This document shows, piece by piece, positions 59,481 to 64,000 of a DNA stretch of 64,000 bases. Source of the stretch: Gemmatimonadota bacterium (lineage in GTDB: Bacteria; Gemmatimonadota; Gemmatimonadetes; Longimicrobiales; Gaopeijiaceae); the NCBI GenBank assembly GCA_022822445.1, contig JAJEBR010000005.1, positions 1 to 64,000 on the forward strand, given 5' to 3'. Under the pieces are notes generated by a model. That model had not been told where the DNA came from and ran no database searches. It worked only from the letters and a program-made list of their open reading frames with translations. The position numbers and the translations under genes were made by a program. Within the stretch, counting starts at the first letter, position 1, and every line of letters starts with the position of its first letter.

Positions 59481-60407
59481 TTGCGCATCTGGGCCCTGTC
59501 CGACCTGCACATCTCCCATCCCGACAACCGGAGTGTGCCGGACGACTTTCCGGCCTTTCCCGACGACTGGCTGATCCTGGCCGGCGACGTGACCCACGGG
59601 GTGCGGCGGCTGGACCGGTGCTTTCAGCGGCTGACCGGCAAGTTCCGCCAGGTGGTGTGGGTGCCGGGAAACCACGAACTCTGGACGGTTCCGAAGGCCG
59701 GGTCCCGGCTCGGCGGCGTCGCGCTCTACGAGCGGCTCGTGCGGATCGCCCGCTCCCATGGGGTGCTCACCCCGGAGGATCCCTACCCGATCGTGGAACA
59801 CCGGGACGGGCCGTTGCTGATCGTGCCGCTGTTTTTGCTCTACGACTACAGCTTCCGGCCCGCACACGTCGGGCGCGGGGAGGTGGTCGAATGGGCGCGG
59901 GAGACGGGTGCGGTCTGCGGTGATGAACTGATGCTGCATCCCGACCCCTATCCGGATCGGGATTCGTGGTGCGCCGCGCGCTGCGAGGACGCGGCCAGGC
60001 GGCTCGCGTCCTGTCCGGCGGATCTGCCGAAGGTGCTGATCAATCACTTCCCGCTCGAGGAGGAGCACGCGGTGCTGCCCCGGATTCCCCGATTCACTCC
60101 GTGGTGCGGGACCCGCCGGACCCGCGGCTGGCACCGCCGCTTCAACGCCTGCGCGGTGGTGTACGGCCACCTTCACATCCGGGGCACCCAGTGGCTTGAC
60201 GGGGTGCCGTTCGAGGAGGTGTCGCTGGGGTATCCGCGGCAGTGGAAGCGGCGGCGCGGGGTGGGGGCGTACCTGCGCGAGGTGACTCCGTCCGTCCGGG
60301 GCGCGGCTTCCCGCGACGGGTCTTACCGGGGCGCGGTTTCCAGCGGTGCGCTCTTCCCGGACACGGCCTCCCGGCGCGGATCCGGGCAGCAGGGACCCGT
60401 CCGATGA
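59481..60407 (+). CDS. Metallophosphoesterase, probable PptH-type phosphopantetheinyl hydrolase
   Basis: Predicted 308 residues beginning with TTG (RIWALSDLHISH). Calcineurin-type metal motifs: DLHISH near residue 8, GDVTHG, GNHELW, NHFPLE and GHLHIRG. The C-terminal 40 residues are Arg/Gly/Ser-rich and non-conserved. The stop overlaps the Sfp-type transferase gene (ATGA). In mycobacteria the PptT transferase gene is paired with PptH, a metallophosphoesterase that removes phosphopantetheine from carrier proteins; this pairing suggests the same role here, by analogy only. Confidence 0.78.
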   Translation: MRIWALSDLHISHPDNRSVPDDFPAFPDDWLILAGDVTHGVRRLDRCFQRLTGKFRQVVWVPGNHELWTVPKAGSRLGGVALYERLVRIARSHGVLTPEDPYPIVEHRDGPLLIVPLFLLYDYSFRPAHVGRGEVVEWARETGAVCGDELMLHPDPYPDRDSWCAARCEDAARRLASCPADLPKVLINHFPLEEEHAVLPRIPRFTPWCGTRRTRGWHRRFNACAVVYGHLHIRGTQWLDGVPFEEVSLGYPRQWKRRRGVGAYLREVTPSVRGAASRDGSYRGAVSSGALFPDTASRRGSGQQGPVR

Positions 60408-61168
60408 CCTTCTCCAACCCCTGGTGGAGCCGCTGGCGGGAGTCCGAGGGCTCGCTCATCCTGCACGTCGACCTGCGGCCCGACCCCGAGCGCGAAGAGC
60501 GGGCCGTCGCGCTGCTGGACGAAGACGAGCGGGTGCGGTGGAAGCGGTTCGTGCACGAGGGCGCCCGGCGCCGGTTTGCGCTCTGCCGCGCGGCGCTCAG
60601 GGTCAACCTCTGTGCCCGGCTGGGGTGTGCCAACGAGGAGCTGTCCTTCGGCTATCTCGAACACGGCAAGCCGTTTGCGATAGTGAACGGGGTCCCGTCG
60701 GACGCGAGCTTCAACGTGAGTCACAGCGATCGGCACGGACTCATCGGGTTCGCGAAGCAGGACGGGCTCGGCGTGGACCTGGAGGTGCGCGCCCCCGGCA
60801 GGGACTTCGACGGCATCGGGAGCCGGGTGTACACGCCGCGGGAACGGCTCGTCCTGTCCGGAGCCGCCGGGAGCGGCAAGGCGGATCTCTTCTACCGGCT
60901 CTGGAGCCTGAAGGAGGCCCTGATCAAGGCGCTGGGCACCGGTTTTTCGCTGAATCCGTCCGGCTTCGAGGTTCCCGGGCCGATGCTGGAAGGCGAGCGG
61001 TCGGCGGAGTTCCGGTTCCCGCACCTGCCCGCCGATCCGTTCTGGCTCGAGGACCTGGGGGAGCCCCGGTTCGCGGCGGCCCGCGCCTGCCGGCTCCACA
61101 CCCCCCCTACGTCACCGGCTTCGCCCGGTACCTGTCAAACCACGCCTTCAGATACAGCTGCGTCATGA
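60404..61168 (+). CDS. Sfp-type 4'-phosphopantetheinyl transferase
   Basis: Predicted 254 residues from ATG 60404 within an ATGA overlap; the longer frame to 60242 is the shadow of the upstream gene. Motifs of the Sfp family: GKPFAIVNGVPSDASFNVSH (near 90-107), HGLIGFAKQDGLGVDLEV and LFYRLWSLKEALIKALGTG, giving the Asp/Glu and Lys used for Mg and CoA. It activates acyl, peptidyl or aryl carrier proteins. No polyketide or peptide synthase gene is in this window. The 3' end runs 62 bp into the convergent peptidase gene, so the last 20 residues are unusual (Thr/Pro/Ser-rich). Confidence 0.87.
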   Translation: MTFSNPWWSRWRESEGSLILHVDLRPDPEREERAVALLDEDERVRWKRFVHEGARRRFALCRAALRVNLCARLGCANEELSFGYLEHGKPFAIVNGVPSDASFNVSHSDRHGLIGFAKQDGLGVDLEVRAPGRDFDGIGSRVYTPRERLVLSGAAGSGKADLFYRLWSLKEALIKALGTGFSLNPSGFEVPGPMLEGERSAEFRFPHLPADPFWLEDLGEPRFAAARACRLHTPPTSPASPGTCQTTPSDTAAS

Positions 61169-63248
61169 TCCGGTGGGACACGCGGCGGGAACCGTGGTAT
61201 TCGTCGGGGATCTTGACGTGCATCGTCTCCTGGCCGAGCACCTTGAGCGCGCGGTAGAACTCCTCGGCCTGCGGCATCGGGGTGCGCAGGTCCTCGACGC
61301 CCGAGAGCAGCATCGTCGGCGTGGTGACGTTGCCGACGTAGTGGAGCGGCGACCGCTCGGCGTACTCCATCGGGTCCTCCCAGGGGTACGAACGGAAGCG
61401 GCGGTACCAGCCGGAGCCGTCGGTGGTGCCGACGAAGGAGTGCCAGTTGATGACGGGCCGCTGCGAGACGGCGGCCCGGAAGCGGTCGGTGTGGCCGACG
61501 ATCCAGGCGGTGAGCACGCCGCCGCCGCTGCTTCCCGTGACGAACATGTTGTCCTCGTCGATGAAGCCGCGGTCGATGGCGGCGTCGACGCTGGCCATGA
61601 GGTCGTGGAAGTCGTTGCCGGGATAGAGGTAGTTGATGCCGTTGACGAAGTCCTGGCCGTATCCGGTGCTGCCGCGCGGGTTCATCCACAGGACCGCGTA
61701 GCCGTCCGCCGCGAAGTTCTGCCAGTTCCAGTTCCAGCGCACGGTGTACATGGAGACCGGCCCGCCGTGGATCCACAGCAGCAGCGGGTACTTCCGGCCG
61801 GGCTCGAAGTTGGCCGGCTTCATGAGCCAGCCCTGGACCGGCCAGCCGTCGAAGGACTCGGTCCAGATTTCCTCGACCTCGCCGAGCTTGATGTTGCCGA
61901 GGACGTCCTCGTTGTAGTCGACGAGGGTCTCGAGCTCGTCGGCGCTGTCGAGATCGAAGGTGACCAGGTAGCTCGGCCGGTAGAAGGTCGAGTTGGTGGC
62001 GGCCACGCGGCCGTTCTTCGCGATCGAGACGCCGGAGATGTAGTGGACGCCGTCGGTCACCTTGCGCATGTCGCCGCCGGTGGAGACGAAGTGCAGGTTC
62101 GACGAGCCCTCTTCGCCCAGGGTGAAGTAGAGGCCGGAGCCGTCGGGTGCCCAGGTGACCCCGCTCGGCGAGTTCTTGAGGTTGCCGGCGATCATCCGCG
62201 GGTTGGAGCCGTCGGCGTTCATCAGGTACAGGTTCGACAGGTTGCTGTAGTTCTCGTTCTGGTCGTAGCCGGTGTAGGCGATCATGCTGCCGTCGGGTGA
62301 CGGGTTGGGATTGCCGTCGGGGCCGAGGCGGTCGGTGAGGGTGGTGATTTCCAGGGTGGCGAGGTCGATGGCGTGGACCTCGGAGTTGCCGCGCTCGTAC
62401 CCCTCTTCGGGGATCAGGTCGCCGCTGAAGTAGAGCTTCGCGCCGTCCGGCGACCAGCGCGGGTTGCCGTGCGAGTTGTCGCCGAAGGTGATCTGGCGCG
62501 GGGTGCCGCCCAGGTCGGCGTCGACGATGAAGATCTGCGTGTTGCCCTTGCGCGAGTATCCGCTCCCGTCGCGCTGCCAGGCGATCCGGTCCTCCACCAC
62601 TGCCGGTGCGGCGACGTTCGCGCCCCGCGGGAAGCTGGGCATCTTGATGGGCAGGGGGGACCCCGTCTCGGGGATGAAGGTCGTGAACGAGATCTGCGTG
62701 CCGTCGGGCGACCACCGGATCCCGCCGGGCGACCGGTCGAGGTTCGTGAGCTGCTTGGTCTCGCGCGTATCGAGCCACATGACGTGGATCTGGTTGGTCC
62801 CGCTCTTGTCGGACAGGAAGGCGATCTTCGTGCCGTCCGGCGACCAGATCGGCGACGACACCTCGAAGCTCCCGGTCTCCAGCTCGCTGATCCGCCGCGT
62901 CGACAGGTCCATGATCATCAGCTCGCTCTTGCTGCGGTCGTTCATCTTGTCCACGCCGCCGCGCGTGAAGAGGACGTAGGCGCCGTCCGGCGAGATGCGC
63001 GGGCTGCCGACCGACTCCATCTCCATGTAGGTGTCCATGTCGAGGAGGCCGCCGGGCTGCTGGGCGGTGGTGGGGGCGGGGAGGGCGAGGGCGGTGGTGA
63101 GGGCGAGAGTGGCCGCCAGGGCGGAGGTGGCCGCCAGGGCGAGCGTGGCCGTGCGGGGGAGCCTGGCCGTCGCGGCGAGGGTGGCCGTGCGGGCGAGGGT
63201 GGCCCCGCGCGCTGGCAGGGTGGTGGGGAGGGGGGAGCGGGCGGTCAT
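61107..63248 (-). CDS. S9-family prolyl oligopeptidase / DPP-like peptidase, secreted
   Basis: Predicted 713 residues from ATG 63248 with GGAGG at about 7 nt. A long hydrophobic Ala/Thr/Leu-rich leader (LAATLALTTALALPAPTTAQ) suggests export. A PD40/WD-like propeller follows (VSSPIWSPDGTKIAFLSDKS, GGIRWSPDGTQISFTTFIPE), then an alpha/beta-hydrolase. The catalytic Ser is in MFVTGSSGGGVLTAWIVG (near residue 572), with Asp in LLSGVEDLRTPMPQAEEF and His in DEYHGSRRVSHR. It would cut small peptides in the periplasm. It converges on the transferase gene with a 62-bp overlap. Confidence 0.88.
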   Translation of the reverse strand: MTARSPLPTTLPARGATLARTATLAATARLPRTATLALAATSALAATLALTTALALPAPTTAQQPGGLLDMDTYMEMESVGSPRISPDGAYVLFTRGGVDKMNDRSKSELMIMDLSTRRISELETGSFEVSSPIWSPDGTKIAFLSDKSGTNQIHVMWLDTRETKQLTNLDRSPGGIRWSPDGTQISFTTFIPETGSPLPIKMPSFPRGANVAAPAVVEDRIAWQRDGSGYSRKGNTQIFIVDADLGGTPRQITFGDNSHGNPRWSPDGAKLYFSGDLIPEEGYERGNSEVHAIDLATLEITTLTDRLGPDGNPNPSPDGSMIAYTGYDQNENYSNLSNLYLMNADGSNPRMIAGNLKNSPSGVTWAPDGSGLYFTLGEEGSSNLHFVSTGGDMRKVTDGVHYISGVSIAKNGRVAATNSTFYRPSYLVTFDLDSADELETLVDYNEDVLGNIKLGEVEEIWTESFDGWPVQGWLMKPANFEPGRKYPLLLWIHGGPVSMYTVRWNWNWQNFAADGYAVLWMNPRGSTGYGQDFVNGINYLYPGNDFHDLMASVDAAIDRGFIDEDNMFVTGSSGGGVLTAWIVGHTDRFRAAVSQRPVINWHSFVGTTDGSGWYRRFRSYPWEDPMEYAERSPLHYVGNVTTPTMLLSGVEDLRTPMPQAEEFYRALKVLGQETMHVKIPDEYHGSRRVSHRIMTQLYLKAWFDRYRAKPVT

Positions 63249-63469
63249 CGGAGCCTCCTGGTGTGCTGCGGGTCGAGCGTGGCCTGTGCTTCGCGTCTGG
63301 TCGGTGGGTCGCGCCGGGGATGAGCTGCCCATGCGCGGTGTCGGACCATGGGGGCAATCTTGGGGGACGAAGCGCCGGAAATCAAACTCCGCACGGACCG
63401 GCACGCGTGCCGTGGGGCCGCCGGGCTCCAGCGAAAAAACGGGGGACGGGTGGGTTCCCCGTCGTCGGC

Positions 63470-64000
63470 CTACCTGTCGGGACGGGTCTCCCCTTCGTCC
63501 ACCAGTGCCAGCGACCCCGCGACCACGCGGTAGCGCCGCGTCTGCGTCACGGTGGGTTCGCCCACCATCGCCACCCCTTCCGCCCGGGTCCGGAACGTCA
63601 CCGAAATCTCCCTGTCATCGCTTTCGATCGAGAGCGAGTCGATGCGGATTCGGTCGCCGAGGAAGACCGCGGTCAGGCTCTCCCACCCCTCCCCTCTCCG
63701 CATGAGCGCGGCAAGGTAGTAGAAGGTGCCGCTGCCGCCGGGCTGGTCGATGAGGATCACTGCCACGTCCTCCCCGGCCCGGCCGTCGAGCTCTCCGCCC
63801 GCGACGAAGTCGGAGAGGAAGACGCGGCGGACGGTCGCCGAGGATTCATCGTACCGGCGCGTGTACTCGCCGGCGACGAGCCGAACGGTGTCCTGCTCTC
63901 CCGTGGTGAGAGGGGGCAGGGTGTACAGCGCGTCGCCCGGGTTGGCGTTCGGGGCTTCCAGGCCGCTGTCACCTGCGGGGGGCCGGTCCCCCGTGCAGGC
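63470..64000 (-). CDS. Lipoprotein of unknown function, 5' end outside the window
   Basis: From the right edge the frame reads ACTGDRPPAGDSGLEAPNAN and continues for 177 codons to a stop at 63470. The first Cys is probably the lipidated residue, so only the signal peptide is missing. The mature part contains YTLPPLTTGEQDTVRLVAGE, YDESSATVRRVFLSDFVAGG and a C-terminal TRRYRVVAGSLALVDEGET. No family is recognised. The gap to the S9 peptidase (220 bp) shows no other gene. Confidence 0.7.
   Translation of the reverse strand, partial: ACTGDRPPAGDSGLEAPNANPGDALYTLPPLTTGEQDTVRLVAGEYTRRYDESSATVRRVFLSDFVAGGELDGRAGEDVAVILIDQPGGSGTFYYLAALMRRGEGWESLTAVFLGDRIRIDSLSIESDDREISVTFRTRAEGVAMVGEPTVTQTRRYRVVAGSLALVDEGETRPDR

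Noticed and set aside
1-64000. CRISPR arrays, rRNA and tRNA genes
   Set aside because: No regularly spaced short repeat array with unique spacers and no tRNA- or rRNA-like segment was seen on either strand.

Overview
The window is GC-rich (roughly two thirds G+C) and bacterial. The right-hand part carries secreted 6-bladed beta-propeller proteins, an S9 peptidase, a DUF5777 outer-membrane protein, a DUF4377 lipoprotein and an autotransporter-like protein. This gene style suggests Gemmatimonadota or a related Gram-negative lineage. That is inference; there is no rRNA or tRNA in the window to test it.

Region 1 (1-12.9 kb, all minus strand) is a type I restriction-modification locus in the order hsdM, gajA, gajB, hsdS, a small AlbA_2-winged-helix gene, an AlbA_2-ATPase gene and hsdR, which runs off the left edge. 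A complete Gabija-like pair (OLD/TOPRIM nuclease GajA and UvrD-like helicase GajB) sits inside it, between hsdM and hsdS. Most joints are ATGA or GTGA overlaps.

Region 2 (13-46 kb) is a modular accessory island. Eight directly oriented copies of a 39-bp imperfect palindrome (13048, 18534, 27998, 31280, 32595, 38480, 43490, 45946) lie only between genes and cut it into seven blocks. The blocks carry: a probable PD-(D/E)XK protein, a GmrSD-like type IV enzyme and an unknown gene; two GIY-YIG genes (one frameshifted), a large Ig/LRR/metalloprotease lipoprotein and a SAP-domain nuclease; a fused adenine methyltransferase-BsuBI/PstI endonuclease with a 54-residue Cys-rich neighbour; a DUF1828/1829 protein; an XRE-ImmA pair divergent from a ubiquitin-like operon (multi-ubiquitin, E2, JAB-E1, DUF6527, ClpP-class protease) followed by an endonuclease III-like gene and a lipoprotein; an Rpn-family nuclease, a conserved protein, a decayed BrnT toxin with its antitoxin and a frameshifted TolB-like propeller; and a second Rpn-family nuclease with a DprA-like gene. 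Truncated duplicates of several of these genes are scattered through the blocks, so the island has been repeatedly recombined.

Region 3 (46-64 kb) looks more like ordinary chromosome: a large spondin/Calx-beta/autotransporter-like surface protein, an AbrB-type antitoxin, a Fic protein, envelope lipoproteins and propellers, two adjacent PIN toxin-antitoxin modules, a metallophosphoesterase-phosphopantetheinyl transferase pair, an S9 peptidase and the end of a lipoprotein gene that enters from the right edge.
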